Of a DNA stretch of 64,000 nucleotides, positions 18,945 through 27,369 are shown one piece after another. The DNA is from Desulfobacterales bacterium. Its GTDB lineage: Bacteria > Desulfobacterota > Desulfobacteria > Desulfobacterales > JAHEIW01. Location of the stretch: assembly GCA_030066985.1 (NCBI GenBank), contig JASJAN010000007.1, positions 62,001 to 126,000 on the forward strand, read 5' to 3'. Positions within the stretch are counted from its first letter, which is position 1. Each line of letters opens with the position of its first letter. The notes beneath the pieces are model-generated. The model worked only from the letters and a program-made list of their open reading frames with translations. It ran no database searches and was not told the DNA's origin. A program made the position numbers and the translations under genes.

Positions 18945-19413
18945 CGGAGGGAAAATACACCATCGAAGTTTTCTTTAGTTCTTCACGACTGAACAGCAGG
19001 GTGTAATCTTTTACGGAGGTGGCCCTGGACATTTTACGCGCCGTCTCCTGGCATGCCTGCTCATCGTTGGCATGCACCATGGTATAGAGGTTATATGGCC
19101 AGTCAGCGGTGGGATTGCGTCGGTAGCAATGAGACACCTGACGAAAGGAGGCCATTTTTTGTCCGACTTCCTGGATACGATCCTCATCGACTTTCCAGGC
19201 CACCATCGCATTAGCATTAAACCCGGCACGCTGATGCCGCAAGGTGGCCCCGAAACGCCGGATAACACCGCGCCGGCTGAGATCCTGCAATTTGTCTAAC
19301 AACTCTGATTCTGTGATTGCCAGTTTTTCGGCAATCGCAGCATACGGGCGCTCGCTAATCGGCATATCCTCCTGGATCGAGGCGATTATCTTTTTTTCAA
19401 GTTCTGTCAGCAT
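18934..19413 (-). CDS. ahbB: Siroheme decarboxylase subunit, AhbB type (AsnC/Lrp-like)
   Basis: The 159-residue protein has an N-terminal winged helix and an AsnC-type domain with the motifs RRFGATLRHQRAGF, MVAWKV and CYRRNPTADWPYNLYTMVH. These are characteristic of the AhbA/AhbB/NirD group that decarboxylates siroheme to 12,18-didecarboxysiroheme in the alternative heme pathway of sulfate reducers and archaea. The usual enzyme is an AhbA-AhbB pair; only one subunit is in this window. It overlaps the radical SAM gene downstream. A simple Lrp-type regulator is the less likely alternative. Confidence 0.82.
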   Translation of the reverse strand: MLTELEKKIIASIQEDMPISERPYAAIAEKLAITESELLDKLQDLSRRGVIRRFGATLRHQRAGFNANAMVAWKVDEDRIQEVGQKMASFRQVSHCYRRNPTADWPYNLYTMVHANDEQACQETARKMSRATSVKDYTLLFSREELKKTSMVYFPSDET

Positions 19414-19441
19414 GTGGTGCCTATAATTGATAAGATATCAA

Positions 19442-19588
19442 GTTTCGGGTGTCAGGTGTCAGGGTACCGGCTTGTTATATCCAAAACTGAAATGTCTCTG
19501 GAGCTAATTAAGATCCTTAGGCCACAATGTCAATGAAAGGCCCTTCGGGCCGGTTGCTGACACCTGAACACTGACACCTGACACCTGA
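19442..19588. repeat. TGTCAGG-rich repeat, family C copy 1
   Basis: Left end has GGTGTCAGGTGTCAGG (19448-19463) and the right end has repeated CTGACACCTGACACC in inverted orientation. The centre has AAGGCCCTTCGGGCCGG, shared in part with the copy at 36468. Lies between mtnA and ahbB. Confidence 0.75.
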
Positions 19589-19609
19589 TTTTTGCGGCTA
19601 CTCCAAACA

Positions 19610-20725
19610 TTATTTTCCTCGATGAAAATATTCAGGGAACAACTTCCCGATTGCTTCGGGCGTCGCCTTGCAGATACCGCGTTCAGTGATAAAACCGGTC
19701 ACCAGTCTTGACGGTGTGACATCAAAAGCATAATTGGCAGCAGCGCTATCGGCCGGGCAAATGAGCACACGTTCGTTTTTGTTGTTGGCTAAACCCTCAA
19801 TATAGCGGATTTCATCCGGGTCTCGCTTTTCAATGGGGATTTCCTTGACGCCATCCTTAAGATCCCAGTCGAAGGTGCTGGAGGGCAGGGCCACGTAAAA
19901 AGGGATGTTGTTGTCTTTGGCGGCCAGCGCCTTTAAATAGGTTCCGATTTTGTTGGCAACATCCCCGGTGGCGGTCGTGCGGTCTGTTCCGACGATGACG
20001 ATATCCACATCTCCCTGCTGCATAAGGTAACCGCCGGCATTGTCGGTGATAATGGTGTGTTTGACACCGTGTTTGCCCAGCTCCCAGGCAGTCAGGCGAT
20101 TGCCTTGATTGAGCGGTCGGGTCTCATCGACCCATACATGCAGGTCAATCCCTTGGTCAAAAGCAGCATAGATGGGCGCGGTGGCGGTACCGTGCTCGAT
20201 GCAGGCCAGCCATCCGGCATTGCAGTGCGTCAGCACATTGACCGCTTGGCCCTGTTTGCGCTGACTGATCGCATCGATCAGCGGCATGCCGTGCTCACCG
20301 ATTTGTCGGCAGCGCTCAACTTCCTGTTCCGTAATGGCAGCAGCCTGATCTTTGGCAATGGCAATGCGCTTTTCCGACTGGCGCGCTTTCATTATCGCGG
20401 CGAAAACACTGTCGACCGCCCAGGTAAGATTAACTGCCGTGGGCCGGGCAGATTTGAGGCGGTTGCACTCGGTGGCCCAGTAGGTGTCATCAGCAGCATC
20501 CGGGGGCGCATTTAAGGCAACCAGATAGACACCGTATGCACCGGTGGCGCCAATCAATGGCGCGCCGCGCACCGCCATGTCTTTAATCGCTGAGATGGCA
20601 TCATCAACGGTTTTGAGATCGATGAGCACCAGTTCATGCGGCAGGCGCCGCTGGTCGATGATCTTGACCGTTTGTTCATCCGGGCTCAGCCAAATGGTCC
20701 TGAGATCTTTTCCATCAACTTTCAT
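19610..20725 (-). CDS. mtnA: S-methyl-5-thioribose-1-phosphate isomerase
   Basis: The 371-residue protein has the MtnA/eIF2B-like fold with the substrate block AVRGAPLIG, the catalytic cysteine in LTHCNAG and the catalytic aspartate in VGTDR. It isomerises methylthioribose-1-phosphate to methylthioribulose-1-phosphate in methionine salvage or the anaerobic DHAP shunt. The phosphorylase that could make its substrate may be the enzyme at 30024. The ATG at 20725 is preferred to a TTG at 20731; neither has a strong ribosome site. It is flanked on both sides by family C repeats, which separate it from neighbouring operons. Confidence 0.92.
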   Translation of the reverse strand: MKVDGKDLRTIWLSPDEQTVKIIDQRRLPHELVLIDLKTVDDAISAIKDMAVRGAPLIGATGAYGVYLVALNAPPDAADDTYWATECNRLKSARPTAVNLTWAVDSVFAAIMKARQSEKRIAIAKDQAAAITEQEVERCRQIGEHGMPLIDAISQRKQGQAVNVLTHCNAGWLACIEHGTATAPIYAAFDQGIDLHVWVDETRPLNQGNRLTAWELGKHGVKHTIITDNAGGYLMQQGDVDIVIVGTDRTTATGDVANKIGTYLKALAAKDNNIPFYVALPSSTFDWDLKDGVKEIPIEKRDPDEIRYIEGLANNKNERVLICPADSAAANYAFDVTPSRLVTGFITERGICKATPEAIGKLFPEYFHRGK

Positions 20726-20785
20726 GTTCAATCTTGTTGGTTTAAGGTTTCCCGTCTACGCTATACCGAGCTAAGCCGAGGCAAG

Positions 20786-20921
20786 CAGGTGTCAGGTATC
20801 AGGTTTCAGCAAAATGCAGAATCAAGGTCGTTTATGGCCTGGTCCTAATCTATGGCTCATTTTTCAGCACTCAGTCCGGATCTTTTGGTACTGACACCTG
20901 AACACTGACACCTGACACCTG
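20786..20921. repeat. TGTCAGG-rich repeat, family C copy 2
   Basis: Left end CAGGTGTCAGGTATCAGG, right end CTGACACCTGAACACTGACA and further CCTGACACC units in inverted orientation. The internal sequence differs from copies 1 and 4. Lies between mtnA and the hydrogenase-sensor operon. Confidence 0.7.
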
Positions 20922-20981
20922 TAAGCTTAAGCACCGCAGTTACAATGGGCGACGAACTACGGACATCGGACAGCTGCTTAA

Positions 20982-21350
20982 TTACATCTTCGCCAATGCA
21001 AAATCGGTCTGGACCTCACCGAGCAGAACATGGCGTTTGAAAACCTGCCGCATTTTATTGGCATCCATGAGTTGATACACTATGGGCTCACTGTCTTCGA
21101 CCTCAATGGTGACATTGGGTTCACTGGAGCACATTCCCATACATCCTGAGGCCACTACGCGGATATCCTGACGGTCTGCTTCCGCCATTTCTTCCATCAG
21201 GGCACTCATGACATCGCGGGCGCCGGCGGCGATGCCGCAGGTTCCCATATGCACGGTGACCTTGATGTTGGCGGGGCCATCTCGTAGTGAGGTTTCCTTG
21301 GCGGTTTTTTCTTTGATCTTTTTAAGATCATCAATGGATAACTTTGCCAT
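20982..21350 (-). CDS. Thioredoxin-like [2Fe-2S] ferredoxin, HndB-like
   Basis: A 122-residue protein resembling the HndB subunit and similar thioredoxin-fold [2Fe-2S] ferredoxins found beside hydrogenases. The motif VHMGTCGIAAGARDVM (Cys38) and ASGCMGMC (Cys70, Cys74) are visible. Only three cysteines are present, so a standard four-cysteine cluster is not evident. It is the last gene of a seven-gene minus-strand operon with a HydS-like protein and probably passes electrons or a redox signal within that system. Confidence 0.8.
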   Translation of the reverse strand: MAKLSIDDLKKIKEKTAKETSLRDGPANIKVTVHMGTCGIAAGARDVMSALMEEMAEADRQDIRVVASGCMGMCSSEPNVTIEVEDSEPIVYQLMDANKMRQVFKRHVLLGEVQTDFALAKM

Positions 21351-21368
21351 GTGCTGCCTCCCCTGATG

Positions 21369-21926
21369 TTAAGGTGAATTGTCACTTGTTGCCAGATCGG
21401 CGAGCGAAGTTCGGATCGATTCGGTTAGATGGTGAATGAACACCGGGTCGGACAATGAAAGATCCTCCATTTCCGCTCGAATTTCACGTGTATCCAGACT
21501 AAATTCTCTGCCATCGATCAGGTGCGAATAAACAAAATCGATTTCCGGGTTTCCAATGATAAGGGTTGTCACCGTGGCTGCCATGTCCCCCAGAGGGGCA
21601 CGATCGATATGGCTGTGCTGAAAAGTTGTTTCAACCTCTGTTCCTTTGCCGGGTTCTGTGTCGACCCGTAATTTCCCTTCGCAGCGCTCGGCAGCGGCAG
21701 CTAAAAGCGACAGTCCCAGTCCGACCCTGCGTGTGGTACGGGATGTGATAAAGGGGTCGTTGATATTTTGCATTTTTTCAACCGGCATCCCGTGACCATT
21801 GTCTCGAATCACAATTTTAAGCTGGTCTGCCTTAAGATCTTCTTCAACCTCAATCCAGATACAGTTGCCTCCGGCAGTAATCCCGTTTTCGACAACGTCT
21901 AAAATATGTAACGATAGTTCTCGCAT
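21369..21926 (-). CDS. GHKL ATPase-domain protein, kinase-like without a DHp domain
   Basis: The 185-residue protein has a histidine-kinase-type ATPase domain: N-box HILDVVENGI, G1 IRDNGHGMP and G2 RRVGLGLSLL. It has no histidine-containing dimerisation domain, and the C-terminal 80 residues (from about 105) are not recognised. Together with the second ATPase at 24392 it suggests protein phosphorylation or an anti-sigma type switch linked to the hydrogenase sensor. Such proteins commonly occur next to HydS-like genes. It starts directly after the PHP gene (1 base apart). Confidence 0.8.
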   Translation of the reverse strand: MRELSLHILDVVENGITAGGNCIWIEVEEDLKADQLKIVIRDNGHGMPVEKMQNINDPFITSRTTRRVGLGLSLLAAAAERCEGKLRVDTEPGKGTEVETTFQHSHIDRAPLGDMAATVTTLIIGNPEIDFVYSHLIDGREFSLDTREIRAEMEDLSLSDPVFIHHLTESIRTSLADLATSDNSP

Positions 21927-22664
21927 TTAACTTATAATATGACGCCCTTCCGTACCGGTGAATGCCATCGTTAGTTCCTCCAGGGAAGGCGCTGCCATAA
22001 TGAATTCGGTCCACACCTTACCGATATCGTGTAAAAAATGGGCGTCTGAAGCTGTTACACAAGGATAATCGCCAATACCCGGCACCTCTGTTCGTGCTTT
22101 TTCAAGGGGCACGCGGTAAGATACCTCTACAGCGTCTAATTGCAGATCTTCCGGGATAAATCCCAATTGACCGATTAAGCTGTAAGACGGGCGATCCACA
22201 TGAGAGCTGATACAGATACCGCCGATATGATGGGCTTTTTGCACAATATCCATAAGGCTCAGGCCTGTGGCGCCGATCAACAGGCGCGGATTTTCGCCCA
22301 GGACCTGATCGTGCTCATCAGCGATCACCTGATGCCCGAACACCTCCGGCTGATTATTTCCACTCAGATGCTTATAAATATATTGCTGCATATTTATGGC
22401 ATCTTCTACGCTTTTGAAAAGCGTGACCATGTGCACTTCTTCTCTGGAGCAGATTTCCATACCCGGCAAAACGGCAATACCCTGCCGACGGCCCTCGCGC
22501 ATGGTTGCGGCAGCGTTCTCGGCTGTATTGTGATCACAGATGGCGATTAAATCAAGTTGTTGCTCAAGACTCTTTTGAATAATCTTTTTGGGACTCATAT
22601 CCCAGTCGCTGCAAGGTGAGAGGCAAGAGTGAATATGGAGGTCGGCTTTGATTTTCTTTAACAC
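21927..22664 (-). CDS. PHP-domain phosphoesterase
   Basis: The 245-residue protein has the PHP metal-binding motifs: DLHIHSCLSPC near the N-terminus, CDHN, a later EICSREE, SSHVDRP and SDAHFLHD at the C-terminus. PHP domains bind up to three metals and hydrolyse phosphoesters, so it could act as a protein phosphatase or nucleotide phosphoesterase. In Thermotoga and clostridia, similar PHP genes sit beside sensory hydrogenases. It belongs to the HydS-like operon, between a DRTGG gene and an ATPase gene. Confidence 0.88.
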   Translation of the reverse strand: MLKKIKADLHIHSCLSPCSDWDMSPKKIIQKSLEQQLDLIAICDHNTAENAAATMREGRRQGIAVLPGMEICSREEVHMVTLFKSVEDAINMQQYIYKHLSGNNQPEVFGHQVIADEHDQVLGENPRLLIGATGLSLMDIVQKAHHIGGICISSHVDRPSYSLIGQLGFIPEDLQLDAVEVSYRVPLEKARTEVPGIGDYPCVTASDAHFLHDIGKVWTEFIMAAPSLEELTMAFTGTEGRHIIS

Positions 22665-22705
22665 CAGTTCGTCCTTTATCCGTACAGCATTTCAACCTGC
22701 TGGGC

Positions 22706-23050
22706 TCACTCTGTATTTCCAATTCCGGCGCTAAAAAGCCGGCCGGCCAGTTGAAATGACGAATCTGGCCACTGCAAAATAGGAATGCCTTCCTGGTCCG
22801 CTTTTTGGATGGTTTCCGCATCCGGTTTCTGGCCACTGGTAATAATTATGGCGGCCATTTCACGCAGCACGGCCACCGCCACAATATTCTGATGCCCCTG
22901 AATGGTCAGCCAGGCGCATCCGATCGGTGCGTTTCCCATAATTTCACTTAACAAATCGCCGCAATAGCCCTCGTTGACCTCACGGTCAAGTCCTTGTTGC
23001 CCACCGGCAACTTCAAGATCGAATTTATCTACCAGGTCTTTGACCAACAT
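22706..23050 (-). CDS. DRTGG-domain protein
   Basis: The start at 23050 (MLVKDLVDKF) is chosen for its upstream AAAGGA; a longer form from 23110 would overlap the HydS-like gene by more. The 114-residue product resembles DRTGG-domain proteins in length and pattern (GGQQGLDREVNEGYCGDLLSEIMGNA with AWLTIQGH and AIIITSGQ). This domain is named from phosphotransacetylase and CBS-domain proteins and probably binds a nucleotide or other small ligand. Two more DRTGG-like proteins are at 24891 and 31634. Its 5' end overlaps the HydS-like gene by 26 bases. Confidence 0.75.
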   Translation of the reverse strand: MLVKDLVDKFDLEVAGGQQGLDREVNEGYCGDLLSEIMGNAPIGCAWLTIQGHQNIVAVAVLREMAAIIITSGQKPDAETIQKADQEGIPILQWPDSSFQLAGRLFSAGIGNTE

Positions 23051-24395
23051 TTTTAGCAGCATCCTTTCTTCTCGGTGTGGCGGATTTGCGTTTCGCCTTG
23101 CTTTGGGCATCGATAAAAAGACAATCTTTCAAAGCCGCTTGACCCCGTACCACATCTTCGGCAAATGTACGGCAGTCCGGTGCCCCGCACGCGGTGCAGT
23201 CGGTCCCTTTAATCAGTAGCATCACTTTCTCAATTTCTTGCATTGAATCGATGGACAGCGCCTTTTTGCGGGCACCAAACAAACTGGTCAGTTTGGATGG
23301 GTCTTTCTCGCTTTGAAATTCGCCTTTTTCATACATTCGCAAAATGTTTTCACGATGCAGGCGTCTGCCGAGACCATATCGCTTGATCATTTTTTGGACC
23401 GCACTTTTGGCGAGATACTTATCGATAGCGTTTAGCACCCCGCCCAGGCAGCCTTCTCGGCAGGTCCGGAATTCAATATACTCGATATCCTGAAACAACC
23501 CCATCTCAATTTTTTCTAAATAGCTAATCGTTTCTTCCATCCCTGAAACTGCCAAAGATCGCTCGATATCCATGTCAGCGATTTCTCCACCGGACATGCC
23601 CCACATGGAGGCGTTGCCCGTGGCACAGGTCTCGTATTCAAAGCGGGTTTGATAAAAAGGAATGGCATCCGCCGCCTTGATTTGCTCCACATGTTTTATC
23701 AGGTGCGGATAAATGTCGTTGATTCCAAGCGCTACCTCAGCAGGTGCGGTCTTTTTGCGAGCAGGCAGGCATGCTGGATCTTTTTTGGTCGGGCAGGGAT
23801 TGATGTAGTATAAAACAACCTCCTGGCCCTTATCCAGATATTCGGGAATAAGTCGCCGTTTAACCTCGCGCGCCATCAATGCCACCGGCCGCAACACCGG
23901 TAAGACATTGGGCAATAGGCTGGGAAATTTAAATGCAATCAGCCTGACCACGATGGGGCAGATCGGTGAAATCAGGGGCCATGGAGCCTGCTCGGACGCG
24001 CGGTTGCGACTGATGAATTCCTCGGTGGCACACTGGAACATTTCCAGAAAATAAGACATGTCGATGGTGTGCTGAAAACCCATCTGACGCAGGCCCAACA
24101 GCACATCTTTGGGCATCACACCGGGAAACTGCGCGTAGAGAACCGGTGACACCAGCGCAATGGCGACCTGGTCCTTATTCAGAATGTCAGGACCTTCGGT
24201 TGCTGCACTGACGGCGCGTTCACGGCAGATGCGAATGCATTCACCGCAACCGATGCACTGGTCCACAATTCGAACAGCCTTCTTTCTTTTGATGCGAATG
24301 GCTTTGGTAGGACAAACCCTCAGACATGACCCGTGGCCGGCACACAGGTCCCGGTCAAAACGGACAAAGCAAGTCGAGGTATGTCTTTTGCTCAA
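23025..24395 (-). CDS. Sensory [FeFe]-hydrogenase-like protein (HydS-like)
   Basis: The 456-residue protein has an N-terminal two-cluster ferredoxin domain (Cys18-Cys57 region), a hydrogenase-like H-cluster domain and a C-terminal Fe-S domain (CTACGAPDCRTFAED, about 404-418). The four H-cluster cysteines seem to be kept: Cys146 in SPICP, Cys201 in NPCPTKK, and Cys312 and Cys316 in TCREGC. However, the proton-transfer cysteine of the TSCCP motif is replaced by Ile145. The other motifs are also degenerate (GCLGG instead of GGCxxGGGQ). This fits the slow, sensory group C/D hydrogenases rather than a catalytic enzyme. Its DRTGG, PHP and ATPase partners support a signalling role that reports H2 or redox state. 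Confidence 0.85.
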   Translation of the reverse strand: MSKRHTSTCFVRFDRDLCAGHGSCLRVCPTKAIRIKRKKAVRIVDQCIGCGECIRICRERAVSAATEGPDILNKDQVAIALVSPVLYAQFPGVMPKDVLLGLRQMGFQHTIDMSYFLEMFQCATEEFISRNRASEQAPWPLISPICPIVVRLIAFKFPSLLPNVLPVLRPVALMAREVKRRLIPEYLDKGQEVVLYYINPCPTKKDPACLPARKKTAPAEVALGINDIYPHLIKHVEQIKAADAIPFYQTRFEYETCATGNASMWGMSGGEIADMDIERSLAVSGMEETISYLEKIEMGLFQDIEYIEFRTCREGCLGGVLNAIDKYLAKSAVQKMIKRYGLGRRLHRENILRMYEKGEFQSEKDPSKLTSLFGARKKALSIDSMQEIEKVMLLIKGTDCTACGAPDCRTFAEDVVRGQAALKDCLFIDAQSKAKRKSATPRRKDAAKNVGQRPGR

Positions 24396-24832
24396 TCTGA
24401 TGTTCCTTTGTCAGGGATAAAAAAAGTCATTCGAACCACGGTCCCATTGTTTTCCGGGGATTCAACCTGAATCCGATCTGAATTTTTTTTCATATTCGGT
24501 AAACCCATGCCGGCGCCAAAACCCATCTCACGATGGTCATCATTGGCCGTTGAATATCCGGCCTGCATGGCCAAGTCAATATCGGGGATGCCCGGGCCAT
24601 CATCGGTGACTTCCAAAATTAGCTTGTCGCTGTCCACTTCAATGCTCAGGGTGCCGTCCCCGCCATGCATGACGACGTTCATTTCGCTTTCATAGCCGCA
24701 GATAGCGACCCGCCGAATCAAGCGTGGATCGAAATCCATTGATTTTAGCAGGTTTTGAACGTTAATCGAGGCTTCGCCGGCCCGAATAAAATCTCTGCTT
24801 TTAATGGGAAAGCTTTTTTTTAGCTGGGCCAT
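24392..24832 (-). CDS. Anti-sigma-factor-type (SpoIIAB/RsbW-like) ATPase
   Basis: The 146-residue protein has the GHKL ATPase blocks ESEMNVVMHG, TDDGPGIPD and GAGMGLPNMKKNSD. It matches the serine-kinase anti-sigma regulator family by length and motif. Its end overlaps the HydS-like start by 4 bases (ATGA), so the two are translationally coupled. It may phosphorylate or bind a partner in response to the hydrogenase-like sensor. The target is unknown, since no sigma factor or anti-anti-sigma gene is in the window. Confidence 0.85.
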   Translation of the reverse strand: MAQLKKSFPIKSRDFIRAGEASINVQNLLKSMDFDPRLIRRVAICGYESEMNVVMHGGDGTLSIEVDSDKLILEVTDDGPGIPDIDLAMQAGYSTANDDHREMGFGAGMGLPNMKKNSDRIQVESPENNGTVVRMTFFIPDKGTSD

Positions 24833-24890
24833 TTTTAAATTTCCGGGTGGTGCGGTCTTTCAGGCGGGACGGTCACTGAACATTGTCAGA

Positions 24891-25244
24891 TTAACGTTGT
24901 CCGTCAAGCCCAACAAGATTGCACGCATGCAGTCTGCCGCAGGAGACAAACATTGAATACGGGCTCGATATAAGCGGTATGCCCTGTTCTTTGGCCATGT
25001 CGATCACTTCCTGGGGCGGCTTTTTCTTTCTGACAATGACTACCGCCCCGACGCCGGCTACCATGGCCGTACGAATGACCTGGATGGTCGTCAAACCGGT
25101 TAATAAGACACAATCTTCGGAAACCGCGGCCAGCACATCGCTCATCAGATCACTGGCACCGCATCTGGTGATGACTTCATCCAGTTTGTCCTCACCGGTT
25201 AAAAGGGTTGCATCGAGCGCATCAACAATTTCGGATAGCTTCAT
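24891..25244 (-). CDS. DRTGG-domain protein, first gene of the HydS-like operon
   Basis: A 117-residue protein strikingly similar to the protein at 31634: same length, same MKLSEI start, LTGED, GASDLMSDVL, VLLTGLTT, VIRTA, VVIVRKKKP, SLFVxxGRL and GLDG blocks. The two are clear paralogues and suggest a link between this operon and the NuoE-NuoF-RnfB/GltD cluster. It is the promoter-proximal gene of the operon that continues through 20982. Confidence 0.8.
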   Translation of the reverse strand: MKLSEIVDALDATLLTGEDKLDEVITRCGASDLMSDVLAAVSEDCVLLTGLTTIQVIRTAMVAGVGAVVIVRKKKPPQEVIDMAKEQGIPLISSPYSMFVSCGRLHACNLVGLDGQR

Positions 25245-25346
25245 ATACCGATTCCATTTTTCATTTAGTTAATGAGGGCGTGTGGTATTTCACCAGCCGG
25301 CTAAAAAGGGCAAAAATTAAACATACCGAACACTTAAGGCTCACAA

Positions 25347-25375
25347 AGTATAGAGCAAAGGGATTTCAGTGTCAA
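25347..25375 (-). promoter_or_regulatory. Strong sigma-70 promoter of the HydS-like operon
   Basis: On the minus strand TTGACA (25375-25370) and TATACT (25352-25347) are spaced by 17 bases. Transcription would start about 25340 and leave a leader of roughly 95 bases before the first gene at 25244. Confidence 0.75.
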
Positions 25376-25402
25376 TGATAAGTCAGGCTAAACACTGACC
25401 CA

Positions 25403-27112
25403 TCACACATATAAAGAGACAACTTCAAATTTGTTCACATCGATCAGACCTTTGTCCGTCAGCTTTAATGCCGGGATGACAGGCAGCGCCAGAAATGACA
25501 GGATCATAAAGGGATCGGTTAAAATGCAGCCCATTTCTTGAGTGACATCGATTAAGGCATCCAGCTGCCGTTGCACCCTGCTGACCGGCTCAAAGGACAT
25601 TAACCCGGCTAGCGGCAATGCCAGACGTGCCAGAATCTTTCGGTTTGATGCAGCTGCCAAACCACCACCCATATTGACAACGGCTTCTAATGCGGTCTGC
25701 ATATCTGCATCGGTAGCGCCGACAACGATGATATTGTGGGAATCATGGGCGACACTGGATGCCAGGGCGCCGTGCTTTAGGCCGAAGCCTTTGACAAATC
25801 CCTTGCCGATATTGCCGCTGGCGCTGTGGCGTTCCACAACTGCCAGCTTCAATAAATCCCTTGATGGGTCGCTGACGGCCTGAAGATTTCTGATGGTCGG
25901 CTGTTCGATGCACTCATGAGTAATCAACTGATCCGCCACGAGTTCAATGACGCGTATGTTTTTATTATCAGCCGCAATGCTGAAATCAATTGTATTCAAA
26001 TCCACATGCATTGAAGGGGCAATCGGCGCCGGCGCCGGTGCCTGTATATGGGGCAGGATCTTTCCGTTTTCGGCGGTCACAACACCGCGGCAATATACCT
26101 GTTCGATCACCGGTTTTTGCAAATTGGAAAAGACGACCAAATTAGCCTGTCTGCCAGGGGCAATGGCGCCCAGATGATCAAGACGAAAGTATTCGGCCGG
26201 ATTCAGTGTGGCCATTTGGATGGCCAAAATCGGATCCAGACCCGATCCTATGGCTTCGCGCACGATTGAATCTATATGGCCCTCTTCGATCAGGTCATGG
26301 GGGTGGCGATCATCGGTGCACCACATCATACGTCTGGACGTGCGATCATTTACAGCCTCCAGCAATGCCTTTAAATTTTTAGCACCGGTCCCCTGGCGAA
26401 TCATAATGTGCATTCCAGCAGCCATTTTTTCTCTGGCTTCCTGCGCGGTGGTGCACTCATGATCGCTTCTGATGCCAGCGGCGATATAGGCATTCAGTGC
26501 TCTTCCATTAACACCCGGTGCATGCCCGTCGATCGGCTTACGGTGTCTTTTGGCCATATCGATTTTGGCCAGAACATCCGGGTCGCCAAAAATGACGCCC
26601 GGATAATTCATCATTTCAGCCAGGGCCACAACTCTTTTGTGGCTAAAAAAGGGCTCAAGATCTTCGGCCGTCAGGCGGGCGCCCGCGGTTTCCATATCGG
26701 TGGCCGGCACGCAGGAGGGCAAGGTAAAATAAATGTCGATCGGTTGGTCTTCGGCTGCCTGCAGCATATAGGCAATGCCGTCTGTGCCCAACACATTGGC
26801 GATTTCATGGGGATCGGCGGCTACGGTCGTGGTGCCGTGCACGACGATGGCCCGGGCAAATTCGGATATGCATGTCATGGCGCTTTCAATATGAACGTGG
26901 GAATCAATAAAACCGGGTGCGACATAGCGCTTGTTTAAATCCACAATTTCCTTGGCCTCATATTGGCCACATCCGACGATGATACCATTGCTGATGGCAA
27001 GCGCCTGCGGGACAATTTCGCCGGTCATGACATCGACAATCTGTGCATTGGTTAGCAGCAAATCAACGGGTGTTTCACCGTGAGCGGCTTTGATTATGTC
27101 GGTCAAGTTCAT
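25403..27112 (-). CDS. ade: Adenine deaminase
   Basis: The 569-residue protein is of normal length for the amidohydrolase-type adenine deaminase. Metal-binding motifs are FIDSHVHIESAM near the N-terminus, HGTTTVAADPHEIANVLG, IDGHAPG and WCTDDRHP. A C-terminal domain with AHDSHNIIVVGATD is also typical. It converts adenine to hypoxanthine and ammonia. The neighbouring MTA/SAH deaminases and nucleoside phosphorylase form a purine salvage set. A separate promoter is likely because it is separated from the next gene upstream by a family C repeat. Confidence 0.94.
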   Translation of the reverse strand: MNLTDIIKAAHGETPVDLLLTNAQIVDVMTGEIVPQALAISNGIIVGCGQYEAKEIVDLNKRYVAPGFIDSHVHIESAMTCISEFARAIVVHGTTTVAADPHEIANVLGTDGIAYMLQAAEDQPIDIYFTLPSCVPATDMETAGARLTAEDLEPFFSHKRVVALAEMMNYPGVIFGDPDVLAKIDMAKRHRKPIDGHAPGVNGRALNAYIAAGIRSDHECTTAQEAREKMAAGMHIMIRQGTGAKNLKALLEAVNDRTSRRMMWCTDDRHPHDLIEEGHIDSIVREAIGSGLDPILAIQMATLNPAEYFRLDHLGAIAPGRQANLVVFSNLQKPVIEQVYCRGVVTAENGKILPHIQAPAPAPIAPSMHVDLNTIDFSIAADNKNIRVIELVADQLITHECIEQPTIRNLQAVSDPSRDLLKLAVVERHSASGNIGKGFVKGFGLKHGALASSVAHDSHNIIVVGATDADMQTALEAVVNMGGGLAAASNRKILARLALPLAGLMSFEPVSRVQRQLDALIDVTQEMGCILTDPFMILSFLALPVIPALKLTDKGLIDVNKFEVVSLYV

Positions 27113-27174
27113 TTTAAGTTTCCTTTAAATAAGCAGCTCGTTAGTCTTATAAATTTCAGGTTTCCTCAACAGAA

Positions 27175-27359
27175 AGGTTTCAGGTGTCAGCCCCAAAATT
27201 GGTGTCAGGTTTCGGGTGTCAGGTGTCAGGCCTTTGGTGTCCAATGCAGAGTCTTTGCTATTCAACAGCTCTAATAGACGTATGTTTGCACTGGCTCGGG
27301 GTTTTGTCTTAACTTCCCTGACACCTTAATCCGCCTGCGGCGGAACACCTGAAACCAGG
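27175..27359. repeat. TGTCAGG-rich repeat, family C copy 3
   Basis: The left part holds three TTTCAGGTGTCAG-like units, the right part CCTGACACC and ACACCTGAAACC in inverted orientation, plus a TCCGCC/GGCGGA palindrome. Lies between ade and the first MTA/SAH deaminase gene. Confidence 0.7.
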
Positions 27360-27369
27360 CCTTTAGAAC

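Noticed and set aside
23025-24395. Catalytic [FeFe] hydrogenase
   Set aside because: The TSCCP and GGCxxGGGQ motifs are degenerate and the proton-transfer cysteine is missing, so a sensory role is more likely.
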